Of a stretch of DNA of 64,000 bases, positions 43,627-55,151 are shown in pieces; the first letter of the stretch is position 1; each line of letters opens with the position of its first letter. The translations under genes were made by a program, and so were the position numbers. The stretch spans positions 434,001 to 498,000 of the forward strand of contig JANBVO010000003.1 of NCBI GenBank assembly GCA_030052745.1, read 5' to 3'. The notes beneath the pieces were generated by a model that saw nothing but the letters and a program-made list of their open reading frames with translations, did no database searches and was not told the DNA's origin. Source of the DNA: Pleurostoma richardsiae (taxonomy: Eukaryota; Ascomycota; Sordariomycetes; Calosphaeriales; Pleurostomataceae).

Positions 43627-44757
43627 ATGTTGTCCATCAATGAGCTAGTAGAACAAGGGGAACAGGCAGGACAAGGGGAAGGAGAACCGGAAGAAGTGGA
43701 CGACCGCAGCGTTATTAATAACCTCATCAATCGAGTCGGTCGTGACCTTTTCCCCGAGGCTTTCCTTCATACTTCTCTTCCGTTGTTAACGGGAGGAATG
43801 AACGTACGACAAACTATCGTGGCAATTATGCGGGATCTTCGGGTGACACTCGACGGTCAAGAGAAGGATCAGTGGATCGAAAGCTTGTCTCTTAACAGGT
43901 TCGGGGATGAAGTTCACCTTCAATACAAGAAGCATTCGCTTGACTGCGATATTCGCAAATTCATGGAGCTTCATCAAATTATCGAGAACCTGAGCGGAGT
44001 GTTCATCGACCGCTGCGCCGCCACAAACGACAAGTTGGCCCAAAGCCTGCAGAAGAGGCCGGTGACGACCACCGAGAAGAGCCGCATATTCCGCGCCTTC
44101 TATCGGTTTGAGGCGTTCCGAAAGATCTTCTTTGATGATCATTCGCAGGCCATCAGGACGCTTCAAACCTTCTTTTCCAAGTTTTCGGTGCCCGAGATCG
44201 AACAGATAGTTTGCATCCGCGACTTCCTTCGCAGGATTGTGGCCGTCTCCCACAACCGAGTAGCAGCCAGTTACATCCAGTGGAATGCCAGTATTGTGAG
44301 GGACGTGGATCATGTCGCGCTCGAATGGTTGATGCACCTTCCTCTATCCCTTATCTATGAGCTGGATCAAACAAATGACTTGAATCGCAGCCAGGAGATC
44401 ATGGAGGCCGGGAACGGGAGGAAAAACGTTTGTATTTCTTTCACACGCGATGCGCTACTACATATGAATACGGACAGATCCTATAGTCCACTCTATCCAG
44501 AGTCAGATTACGGACCAAGAAGCGCCTGGGCCTGGTGCCGCCCTTCACGGACGACATATATCTACGAACCAAGGGACTAGAAGGTCCGGGCATGGGGCTA
44601 TGTTATGTGGGACAAGAGCCGGCTGGATGAGGTCGTCACTGGACCTTACCAGCCTGGGATGCAGGTCGAAAAGATCCAGCCCGACATGGATGGGCAACAA
44701 GAGGCAGAATGGCTGGCTCGGCGGAAGCGCCTCTACCTCGAAGGGGCTCGGGGCTAG
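43627..44757 (+). pseudogene. Fungal-specific gene of unknown function, broken or mis-spliced at a TAG (44578-44580)
   Basis: The frame from ATG 43627 runs to a TAG at 44578-44580 (317 residues), then continues in the same frame for 58 codons to a TAG at 44755-44757. That tail reads KVRAWGYVMWDKSRLDEVV, a phrase I recall from the C-terminus of large fungal families of unknown function. Block IFRAFYRFEAFRKIFF and VPEIEQIVCIRDFLRRI in the body also fit. Either the TAG is a premature stop (pseudogene), or an intron is spliced out; a GTTTGT donor at 44428 with acceptor ACTAG at 44580 would remove the TAG in phase and leave a 153-nt intron. The residues between these points (HMNTDRSYSPLYPES) look poorly conserved, which favours the intron. 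Confidence 0.6.
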
Positions 44758-45524
44758 TGGTTTCCCGGAGACGAGGGGAACGTCACCTACCCGAGGACGC
44801 CGAAGCCCAGACAGGAGCATCAGTGATACCGGGTTCGGGGCTCTGGGGATGGAAGGAGGCGGTAACATGACAGGTACTTTGAGCATTGGGTTAGGAAGTG
44901 TCGAAGGGAGTTCCGGGTTCACTGTGAGAGAGGCTTGGCTCGGACAAGTCATTGGGTCCTAGTGTATCGTTATCATCGGAGGTTCGTGTTCCAGCAATAT
45001 ATAAGCAAGTCATGAACGACAAAAGGCCGCCAGTCTGGTATTTTCCCGTGTTGTTGCAGGCCCCTCTAGCCTTCCAGGTTCAGAGTGATGCTACGAGCAG
45101 TTGCCTTTCTGCCATGGGCAGGTCAACCTCATCGGCCATCCAAAGCTGATAGATCAGTGGCAAACGTCCTCCATTGGCACTCGACTAGAGACCTTGGCTC
45201 TAATCCGGAGCGGATGAGACCTGTGGTGAATTGTTCGGCGGATGCGTCGTTGATACCCCTGAGCGAGGCAAGGAAACTCGGAGGTGATTACGTAACAAAG
45301 CGGCAGGATCAATCTTTGGCCTATCGCGATAAGCCCTGAAAGCTCTCCCATCAGCGTCATCAGCCACCTTACCTTCTTAGTCACGCCGAATTTGCCTGTG
45401 AGTACCTTAGGTAGGTAGGCAGGGCACGATTGCCTTTAAGGTCGCTGAGCTCTTTGCCGGTTGTCTGAGTCTCGCCGATTGATTTTCTCCCTGAAGCGCA
45501 ACTTTGAAGCCGTCCGCCGGCAGG
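44758..45524. other. Intergenic, upstream of VMS1
   Basis: No gene seen. A CTTAGGTAGGTA motif occurs around 45404, a simple repeat often met in Sordariomycete spacers. Confidence 0.5.
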
Positions 45525-47602
45525 ATGGAGAAGGCAGACAAGAAGCAGGACGATCTCCTCCGGAGACCTCTTTATAGTGGGTTGTGCGTCTCATCCGGGG
45601 ATGATGTCACGGGGCTAACATGGAGCGCAGTCTACGATCTGCCGCCGGAGGTCTTGGAGACCCTCACGCTCAAGGCGGATACCCAGGCGCGCGACCAGCA
45701 GGATATTGATGCGTCTGCGACCGAAGGCTCGAGGGAGAGCTCTCCCGCGCCCGCGTCTGAGATCGTTGTCGGCGCGCAGGCCTGCTCACTGTGCGGCCTG
45801 GCGTTCAGCACAGTCCTGGACCAGAGAGGCCATCTGAAGTCGGACTTTCACCACTATAATCTCAAGCAGAAGCTGCGTGGCCGGAAGCCCGTGTCTGAAG
45901 CTGAATTTGAGAAGCTTGTTGGAGGTGCGTTGCCCCACGGGACCCGCCGGACTCTGCTCGCAACTGACAGTATGCTGCAGATCTAGATGAGAGCTTGTCA
46001 GGTTCTGACTCGTCGGAATCAGACGACGAGGACGACGGCTCGCGAAAAGAGACAACCTTGTCTGCTTTACTGAAGAAGCAAGCTACCCTGGCAGAGAAGA
46101 ACAATGTAAACGGAGTCCAGGGGAAGGAGGAATGGGGCAGCAGTAAGCGAAGAGGGACGGGGAAGCCGCCATTGATGTGGTTCAGCTCTTCTCTGCTACC
46201 AGAGAACAACTATTTTGGCATCTACAGGGCGATATTCACGAGCCAGGAGTTGGACAAGGAGACTGAGATCGTCGAGGCTATTAGGAAGAGGCAGCTGCCA
46301 CCGCTGGCGGCGCCGAAGCCGTCTGCAGAGGGCGTGCCGCCACCGGCCTACAGCGGCCCTCACATCTTCCTCTGCATGATCGGGGGTGGCCACTTCGCGG
46401 CAATGGTCGTGGCCCTGGCGCCTCGGCAGCGGAAGGGCGGCGCCACGGGCCCGATGAACAGAGAAGCTACCGTGCTCGCGCACAAGACGTTCCACAGGTA
46501 CACCACGCGGCGGAAGCAAGGTGGCTCGCAGTCGGCGAACGACAACGCCAAGGGGGCCGCGCACTCCGCTGGCTCGAGCCTACGTCGGTACAACGAGCAG
46601 GCCTTGGTGGAGGACGTGCGGCAGCTGCTGCAGGAGTGGAAGGGGCTTTTGGACACGGCAGATCTGCTGTTCATCCGGGCGACGGGCAACACGAATAGAA
46701 GGACGCTCTTTGGGCCTTACGACGGGCAGGTCTTGCGCCCTAACGATCCACGGATCAGGGGCTTCCCGTTTAGCACTCGGCGGGCTACGCAGAACGAGCT
46801 GATGCGGTCCTTCATCGAACTCACCCGCCTAAAAGTCCGCGAGATCCTCCCAGTCGAGGCAGAACCTCCTGCCGAAACCCCCTCCAAGCCGGCGACACCG
46901 AGCCACCCAGCCAAGTCGCCCCCGCCGAAACCGTCAGAAGAGGAGGAGACCGCCCAGCTCCACACGACGCAGATCCAGGCGCTGATCCGCCGCTCCAAGC
47001 TCCCCGCGCTCCTCTCCTACCTCAAGACCAACTCCGTCCCGCCGTCCTTCCGCTTCCGCCCCGCCGACCAGAACCACCACGCGCCCACGCCGCTGCACCT
47101 CGCCGCGGCGAACAACTCGGCGCCGCTCGTCCTGGGCCTGCTCACGCGCGGCGGGGCGGACCCGGCGCTCGCGAGCGACGAGGGCAAGACGGCCTTCGAG
47201 CTGGCGGGCGACCGCGCGACGCGCGACGCGTTCCGCGTGGCGAGGCACGAGCTGGGCGAGGGGGCGTGGGACTGGGGCGCCGCGGGGGTGCCGGCGGCGG
47301 TGAGCCGGGAGGAGGCGGAGCGGCGCGGGGAGAGGGAGCGGGCGGAGGCGGAGAAGCGGGAGGGCGAGAGGCGGAGGGCGGAGGAGGAGCGGCTGCGCGC
47401 CGAGGGGCCGAAGGTGCCGCCTAGCAGTGGTGCCGGTGCGGGCAGGAGGGGAGGCGTGCTGGGCGGGGTGCAGAAGACGGCGGAGGAGAAGAGGCAGGAG
47501 GAGGCGAGGGGGTTGACGCCGGAGCAGCGGTTGAAGCTGGAAAGGGAGAGGAGGGCCAGGGCGGCGGAGGAGAGGATGAGGAGGCTGCAGGGTGGTGGGT
47601 GA
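45525..47602 (+). CDS. VMS1: Vms1/ANKZF1-type peptidyl-tRNA hydrolase of ribosome quality control
   Basis: Releases stalled nascent chains from tRNA on the 60S subunit and also acts with Cdc48 at damaged mitochondria. Exons 45525-45924 and 45981-47602 give 673 residues; the intron is 56 nt. A C2H2 finger (Cys87, Cys90, His103, His109) is in CSLCGLAFSTVLDQRGHLKS. An acidic Ser/Asp-rich stretch follows. The VLRF1 release-factor-like domain has IGGGHFAAMVVAL (~268) and the conserved RKQGGSQSAND loop around residue 312-321, where the catalytic glutamine lies in this family; Gln313 and Gln317 are both present. Ankyrin-type repeats (PTPLHLAAANNSAPLV, then DEGKTAFELAGD) come next, and a basic C-terminal helix (LKLERERRARAAEERMRR) is a VIM-type Cdc48-binding segment. 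The ATG was chosen over an upstream in-frame TTG. Confidence 0.94.
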
Positions 47603-50600
47603 GGTTGGTTGACTGGAGAGCAGTCTGTCAGAATTGTAGAGCTTACTGAGCTACATACGCTATGCTATCATCGCAGTCTCGACATCTTTGCCTCATCATC
47701 CATGCCTCATCGTCTACGCTGTATCATTGATCTTCCGTTGGGACCGGCAGGATGATAATTCCCAGGCTGGCTCCGCGTTGTACAGTGTTGCTCGCCCGTG
47801 TCTAGCTCCCCGCCTTATGTGCCTCCATACACGGCTTGCAGAGACAAAGAGGCGTCTATAGTGTCCGTCTATTGTAGCCCGGTAAGATAATGGCTGAGCC
47901 TATACCGTAGGCAAAGCTCCGCAGCCATGTCTCGGAGGGATTTCTCGGCCTGTATCACCAGCCAAGGCAGAAGTGCGAGTACAGCCATGTGGTTCGTTGC
48001 TATTTCCCGCCGCTCCCCCGCAAACCAGTCTCTCCCTACGCAAGGCTGCGTCGATCCCGGCGATCAGCTCACCCATATGACGCGGTGCTCCCGAACAGCT
48101 GCAGGCCTGGGAGACAAGCTTTTTGAGTCGTTTCGCCCTCACGTCCTGCAATTCCCGCCAGAGGCTCGATACGAGAAACAGCACCCCTATTTCCACCACA
48201 CCTCCTGAAGGTTTCCAGCGTCGAAGTCTTTTTCTCCTTGCTTGCTGTACGCAACCGCGAGCCGAGCCACCTCCTGAAAAAGGTGCTCGGTAGGCAGGGA
48301 GGAAGACCAAGCTTTGTTTCGCCGGCTTTATTTTTCGCACACAGCCTCTGCATTGCGAAACGGCACCTGCAAGACGGGGATACCCCGAGTACGGGACGGC
48401 ACCTTGGGGGGATCATCGTGGCGCGGGGTAAATGCAGAAGCCCGCATGAATGATGCGTTCGGCGGTACGACGTCAAGCAACTCTACTTGGGATGGCTCTT
48501 TTGGGCTTTCTATGTGCAATGAGCGGTGTTTGACCGTTCGCCGGTGAGAAACGGAGAGCCTGAAGTCCAGATGGGAAATAGGGGGCAGATAGGCAACTGA
48601 GAAGTGTGCCGGCATAACGGTAATCCCGAACTTTCCACGTAGCGATCATGTTCTGCTGGCAGAGGGCGAGGTACTGCCTGCTGCCAGTGTCTGTCGCTTT
48701 CTCAGAATGAGCATCTCGCGGCTCGGATGTCCAGCTCCGGTCACGCTCTCTCAACACGAGCATGTCTCTGTGCATTCGAGACGAAACGCTTGTTCCGTCT
48801 CCCACCCAGCCTCAGCCAACAGGATATTTTGTAGACAAGAAAGGCGGCGGACGTTCGGCAGTTGCAGAACCCTGAAGCGCAGATGCATATTCTCCGATGC
48901 GGACGCTCGACAGCACCTCCTTAGTGCAATAGGAGAACGACTACTCCGTCTAGGCCATCAATCAGAAACCGCGATCTGGTCAGCTGTAGTCGCATCGGTG
49001 GGCGCTGGGCGTTGCCAGCGCGTGATGTGATGAGGCGGAGCAACCTGAAGCACGCGGACTCGAAACAGGCTGGAGCGACCGCACGCAGGAACCCTTTTGG
49101 CATCTGCGCTCTCGGCCTTTCTTTTTCAGCAGAGTCGCAGTCGCCTGCCTTTACCCCCTTTTGAGGGGTCTCCCTGGTTGAGGTTGCAGTCGCGGCGAGG
49201 ACCGTTTCGTGGTACGTGCGGTGCTTGTACGTACAGCTCCGTGTCCGCTGCTAGGACGATGCTACGGGCTGTCGGAACTTCGGCTGCAGCGGTGTTCGCT
49301 TCTTCACGAGATTTAGGTCCACTTGAGCGCATTTTTCGTCGGGTAAATTGGAAGCGACGTAGGACTTACGGTTCTTCAGTTCGATCAAGTCACAGCAGGT
49401 GAGGGCTCTCATGTTGAACTGTTTACAGTGGATGTGTTATGCTGGCGATACGCGGAAGCGTTGACCAGGCCGTTGTGACTCGTCTTCCAGGATACCGGGC
49501 TGCTCGAGGTCTGGGATGTGCTGGTTGTGGTATCCGGGGTGTCGATCATTGAGATGCTATCGACCAGGGCAGGCGTTAACTGATGCCTTATTAAGCGGAA
49601 GAAAGGTTAAAAAAAAACATTTCCTTCCCTGCTCGGCTGTAGGAGGAGCAAAGGGCAAAAGATCAGCAAGACAATCTTAGCCCGTCCCAAGTACAAAAAT
49701 GATAATCCGGCCTGAGCCTAAAAACTGGTTCTCAGTTGCTGATCCGTGGACACTGGACGACGAATGTTTTGCATTGATGATCGAATCTAATCGGATGAAG
49801 ATCGCGTAGATGGACTAAGTTGTTCGTGCCGTTGCGACTCGCTCCATACAACGGCGAGGCCAATTCGGGCCTACAAACACAAACACAAGAGGTGAGCTGG
49901 CTTCAGTTAGGCATGGAGAGCACAACGCAACGGGACAAGCAGCTGGAAGGCCAACGTAGGCACAATGGCCTGAGGGGTAAGCGTGGCCATGGTTTAATTG
50001 TTAGGCCAGCGATACGAGCCCTGGGTAAGTACACCGTAGCTTGGGAGGCATCGCTTATTTGGCAGCGGTCATTTTCGCTTGCTTCTTTTGAAGATGGAGA
50101 AGCCTGGTAGTAATGAGCGAATCTCCTGCTAATGAGGGCAATTGACTCATCATTTACGTCCCTCCGGAGCCTAGACTGACCTGAAGATACCGGTCTTGAC
50201 TGCGTGCTGTTCCTGCGAGCAGTTCACTGCTCGCAATCCATTTACGTTCTGTATGCCCACACGACTCTGGCTGGAGGTTCATTATCGCTCCTCAAGAGGT
50301 CGCTAAGAGCAGCCCGTTTCGGTTTAGGTCAACGGCAGCGCTAGCCCAGATGCTGCTGAAGCGGCATCGCGTGGCTGAAACGTGAAACATGATGGTCGGA
50401 AGGCCGGACGGCTCCGTCCTCTCCTTTCAAACCTTCTTTTTCGACTTCCCGTGTCTTGCCTCCTGACTGGCCTGTCACAGCTCTGTGTCGAAGTTGAGTC
50501 TGCCGCCTGAACTAAATTCGCCCGTCATTTTGGTTAGCCAGAGGCCATCACCAGACCCATTACCCGGGCGCCTGACCGGAGCCGGACTATGCCAACTCAA

Positions 50601-51669
50601 CGAGGTGTTTTTTCCCCCCAGAATGGAGCATAACTAGACTGCAGGCAGGAAATTATGCCGCGTCACCGGCGACTGCCATCGGATGACTCTTTCCGCAGCC
50701 GAAGGGCCCGATGTTGCCCTCACTGTGGGCATCACCCAGGACAAAGACTCCGTCAACCAACCCGGTCCAGGTCAGGGGAAAGGGGATCTGAGCGTTCTCG
50801 CATGTGGGGCCGTGATGCTGGATGCAGACTGAGCGCCGGCCGTGAGCGATCGAAAGCGGCAAAGGCCTGCAGGGGGTCAACGGTGAACCAAGATGGCTGC
50901 TCCCTGGCTTTGCCTAAAAAAGGAAGATCCTGGGGCAAGGGCTAGGGCGTGGAAGCCACTCCGGAGATGTCCCTCGTCGCCTCGACGGTCTTGGCCGGTC
51001 GTCAAGGCTGGGAATTGCCCGCAGTGCGCTAGCAACACCATTGTATTCCGTACTTCCGAGTGTGAAGAGGATCAAAAAGTAGCCGACGAGAGTGAGTTGA
51101 CTCTTTCAGGCATCTCGACCTCTGCTAAGCGAATAAGGGTCTCCCTCTGTTAAGAATTACCTTTAGAGTTATAGGGAAAACGCACTGGGATCACAGTGAC
51201 GGACGGGCCTGGCTGGCAGGAGGAGGCCGCAGTGGAGAAGCGCCCTCTTGTCCGTTTTTGCCGGCTCTGCCGGCGGCCAATGGGTCGACAGTGAACGCAC
51301 CATCTTCGAGACGTGTTGAGCTGATGAGAAAAGAAGAAGGTTTCTGTTCTTGGTGGAAATGGTGGTCGTAGTGGTTGCATCTTTTTCTCCGCAGTGTCGT
51401 GCGGGAGTACCTGCATTAGCGTGATGCCTGTGGCTGAGCACAAAGTCGTGTTTCAGGTTGTACAGTTTGGCGGGAGAAGTGTATGTACCAGGCGCCGTTT
51501 TGGAGTCGCCTCGTCTCAGGTGAGGTTCCTAGGCCAACTTTACGGGCTGCCATCGCTCCACGATCGATGGAGGAGGGTTGGAAACGGAGTGCCGACAACC
51601 CGGCGACGACATTGGGCACGGACAAGGCGCTTCTCTCTGAGGAAGAGGATACACCACTACTACGTACAG

Positions 51670-51689
51670 TACTCCGTACGTACGGAGTA
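51670..51689. repeat. Perfect 20-bp palindrome TACTCCGTACGTACGGAGTA
   Basis: The sequence equals its own reverse complement over 20 bp. It is followed by TACGGAGTATTCCGTA (51681-51696), a second overlapping inverted repeat. Related TACGGAGTA copies occur elsewhere in the window (about 22606). Such TACGGAGTACTCCGTA-type motifs are, from memory, abundant in many filamentous fungal genomes. Confidence 0.9.
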
Positions 51690-52878
51690 TTCCGTATTGT
51701 AAAGAGAGGAAGAAGAGGCTGTGACTTGAAAGCCCCACTCTCCTTTCATGCTTTCTTCTCGGGCTCGTAGCTGCCCCTTTCAACTGGAGCCACATGGCCG
51801 ACAAAGGTAGGCAGGTATCCTTGTGGAACACTTGCAGTACAATACGGCAGTGATAAAGCTGGAAATAGACTTGTCCGACACAATAAATGACATGCTGTGC
51901 GATGCTGCACCGCCGCCCATTGCTGTTCTGCTGTCAAAGTGCAGGAACGAGCTGTTGCTTTATTGACACATCAGGTAAGGCACCTTCCACGGCAGGAGAG
52001 CCGGTCACCAAACTGGCCACCTCATAAAAAAGCACTGGGGCAGCAGCAAAAGGATTGGACGGGACGCACGAGTACCTCTCTCGTCCTTTCTCGATCTGGA
52101 GGCACGACATGCAGCCCATTGGTCCACTCTCTGACCCTGGCGTGCCCCACCAGCCCCTGGCTAAAAACGGAAACACCCCGGCCGCTAAGGTTAGGGGTTC
52201 CCTGGAGCCGCGCGCTCCACCTCGACGGGCCCTGGCAACGTCTTTTCTGGTCTCTTCCCAACATCCATCGTCCAAGCATCCAAGCCCGTGGGGCTGCTTG
52301 CTTGGGCCTTCGTATCCCTGAATCCTTGACTTGGATCCTTGGATCTTTGACTGCCATCCGGCCTGTATCGCTTCCGCCATGCCCCTACCGAGCGGGCTAG
52401 AACAAAATAGGCCGGACAGCAGCATTACACGTACGGATATCTGCTGGATGACAGAGCTGAAGCCGGGCTGAGCGACCGGCCCGTGTCTCTCAATACGCGT
52501 CTTCTTACTCGACCAGCTTCTCCCGCCGCCAACAGCCACTGCCATCAAGCGATGCCGGGGTCGAAGGTCTGGTTGGGCCTGGCTTCTCGAAGCTCAGAGC
52601 GCCATCAGGGATCGCGAGAGAGGATACACCGAATAACGTTAAAGCAAGTCCCCAAGTGGAGGCGGTTGACCAGGACCAGCAAGAATAGGAAAAAAAACCA
52701 GAGCCCGAGCCGGGGTCTCATCTTCTCCCCCTTGTCGTACTATGGCCCCTTGTCCCTGGACCACCACCCTGTCTCGTTGCAGCGCCACTCGGGGCTCTCT
52801 GTCTGTGTGACCTCACGCCGCCCAGACTGCAGCGAATGGCCCACGGAGCTCGGCCAGCTCTGCCACATCGCCAGACTG

Positions 52879-53142
52879 TATAATAGACGGCCTGATGCCC
52901 TTTACTGTCTCCCTCTCTTTCTCCTCATCCAGCAGGCAATCTTCTAACTGTCGGTTTCTTTTCCTACCATCAGAACTACTGTTTCTTTCTTGAGAGTCAA
53001 AGTCATTCGCTTCTTTGCTCTCACCCTCTTTCGCTTTCCTTATACACTCGCTACATATAAGGCTTTACAACAACAGTATATACCGTACGGAAGACACCAT
53101 ACCACAAACACTTACAGGACTACCTAAAACAACACTTTCAAG
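52879..53142 (+). promoter_or_regulatory. Core promoter and CT-rich leader of the GPI-anchored protein gene
   Basis: TATAATA at 52879-52885 is followed by a CT-rich tract (52890-53040) and an A/C-rich leader up to the ATG. This arrangement is usual for strongly expressed genes in filamentous fungi. The start site is not visible. Confidence 0.45.
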
Positions 53143-55151
53143 ATGAAGTCTCTCTCCGTTCTGGCCCTGGCCGCTGGCGCCTCGGCTACCGTACGTCTAT
53201 CGCACACCTGCGTTTCGTCAGCTAGATGATTTCGACACCTGCTAACGAGCTATAGGGTTTCGGCTCCGGCGGCTCCTTCTCTTGCCCCGCCAACACTGAC
53301 AACCAGTGTACCGCCGACCAGCTTCCCGGCTTCAGCTGGGGCGACCTCGCGACTGGTAGCTTCTCCAGCTACGGCGGCTTCAGCTGGAGTGGCTGGACCT
53401 GCGAGAACCAGTTCGGCAAGCGTGACCATAGATTCGCTCCTCGTACCGGCAGCAAGCAGATTGGTGGTGTCTGCTCCACCCAGAAGGAGAGCTCGCCTTC
53501 CTTCAGCTGCGGCTCTGGCGGCCCTGACAAGTTCTCGCTGAGCGAAATCCATGTCATCCCCGAGTTCTCGTGCGACCTGGAGTTCCACTACGGCATGTCT
53601 GACGGCTCCACGTGCAAGGAGCGCCACTCTTGCGACAAGAGCGGCAGCATCGTCAAGAACAGCCAGTGCGGTGGCGCCAAGAACGTCACCATCGTCTACC
53701 CTTCTCAGCCCAGCATTCCCAAGTCCACTTGCAGCATTGGCGTTCCTAGCATCTCCTTCTCTTGCGGCTCTGCCTCGAGCACCGTCCCTCCCAAGACCAC
53801 CACCACCAAGACTCACGGCGTGACTACCACTTCCGCCACGAAGGCGACGACCACCTCCAGCCACAAGGTCAAGACCACCTCCACCAGCCCTGCTGAGACT
53901 GGCTCTGTCTCGTCCACTGAGTCCGTTGCCATCACCACCACGACGTCTGCCGCCGAGACCACCAGCACCACCTCCGCTGAGGAGACCACTACCACGTCCG
54001 CCGGTGAGACAACCACCTCGGCTGCTGAGACTACGTCGTCTGCTGTCGAGACCACCTCTGTCGCTGAGACCACTTCGTCGGCTGTCGAGACCACGTCGGT
54101 GTCCTCGGTCATTGTGACTACCACCTCGGAGGTCGTCACCACCCACGAGACCACCTTCCTGAGCACCTCGACTGTCTTCACCACCAGCGTCTCGACCATC
54201 ACCTCGTGCGCCCCCACCATCACCAACTGCCCCGCCAACAACAACACCGTCACCGTCACCACCGTGACTATCCCTGTGTCCACGACCGTGTGCCCTGTCA
54301 CTGAGACCCACACAAGCACTATCAAGGTCACGACCACGACCTCCGCTCCGGCCACTGTCGAGACGACGTCTACTGAAGCCGCCGAGTCGAGCACCTCCTC
54401 CGAAATTGCGACACTGTCCACCAGCGTCAGCTCGACCTCCCCGGCGACGCCCACTGAGACCCTGCCCTGCCCCAACGTTGTTCCCCAGTGCCTCAACACC
54501 TGGCTGTTCAGCGTTGGCTGCTCGGACAACACCGACACCGCCTGCTACTGCCCTGACAGCATCTTTGTCGAGAATGTCTTCGACTGCGTGTACGCACACG
54601 GTGAGACTGACGAGATTGTCTCCGAGGCCGTCATCTTCTTCCAGGGTATCTGCGCTCCCTACGTCTCCAGCAACCCGGCCATTGCCACCGGTGCCACGGT
54701 CACGACCTACATCACCGCTACAGCCACTTCGACTCAGGCGGCTGAGTACACCACCATCACGGTTGAGCAGACCACCGTTGTGCCGTGCACCAACGAAGCC
54801 GGCTCTACCATCTCTAGCTCCAGCTCGACTGTCGTCATTAGCACCGCCCTCACCGTTCCCCAGGTCGGCTTCACGACTGCCTCGAGTGGTAGTGTTGGTA
54901 TTGTCCCGGTCACCACCTACACGACTGCCGCCGCTACTACACCCGCTGAGACCGGTGCTGCCACCACCGCCACTGCCACTGCGTTCACGACTGCTGCTCC
55001 CGTCGGCGGCTCCTCCTCTGGTGTCGCTACCGGCACCGGCTACTTCACCCCGACCCCGACGCCTTCTAGCGTCGTCACTGCTGGTGCGGGCCGTGTTGGC
55101 GCCAGCTTCGGCATGGCTGCCGTGGCCATGCTGGTCGTCGCTGCTCTGTAG
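53143..55151 (+). CDS. GPI-anchored Thr/Ser-rich surface protein with a CFEM-like Cys domain
   Basis: Likely cell-wall or membrane protein. Exons 53143-53190 and 53256-55151 give 647 residues; intron 65 nt with donor GTACGT. The signal peptide is MKSLSVLALAAGASA. Residues 17-205 form a Gly/Cys-rich N-terminal domain (GFGSGGSFSCPANTDNQC, then FHYGMSDGSTCKERHSC), which I recall as a conserved Sordariomycete family. A Thr/Ser-rich stalk with many TTS and ET repeats follows. At about 440-510 comes a Cys-rich CFEM-like domain: PCPNVVPQC, FSVGCSDNTDTACYCPD, FDCVYA and QGICAPY; only seven of the eight CFEM cysteines are seen. The end is a C-terminal hydrophobic GPI signal (SFGMAAVAMLVVAAL). A long antisense frame at 53250-54599 is a composition artefact. 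Confidence 0.88.

Larger units (their letters stand above)
47603..53142. other. Long gene-poor interval (5.5 kb)
   Basis: I see no convincing gene in either strand. There are many overlapping frames of 60-170 codons (for example 47900-48340, 51897-52400), none with a domain, signal peptide or coherent splicing. A perfect 20-bp palindrome lies at 51670-51689. The right end from about 52870 is the promoter of the GPI-anchored protein gene. Base composition is fairly even, with no strong AT-rich block that would mark a centromere or RIP-decayed transposon. Confidence 0.5.

Noticed and set aside
50653-50880. Minus-strand reading with VDGVFVLGDAHSEGN, reminiscent of the GDA motif of FAD/NAD oxidoreductases
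   Set aside because: Only one short motif-like stretch, no matching sequence upstream or downstream on the strand, so chance or a tiny relic. Not listed as a gene.
53250-54599. 449-codon open frame on the minus strand opposite the GPI-anchored protein gene
   Set aside because: Gly/Arg/Ala-rich low-complexity reading that mirrors the Thr/Ser/Ala codons of the real gene. No domain, and it ends within the real exon.
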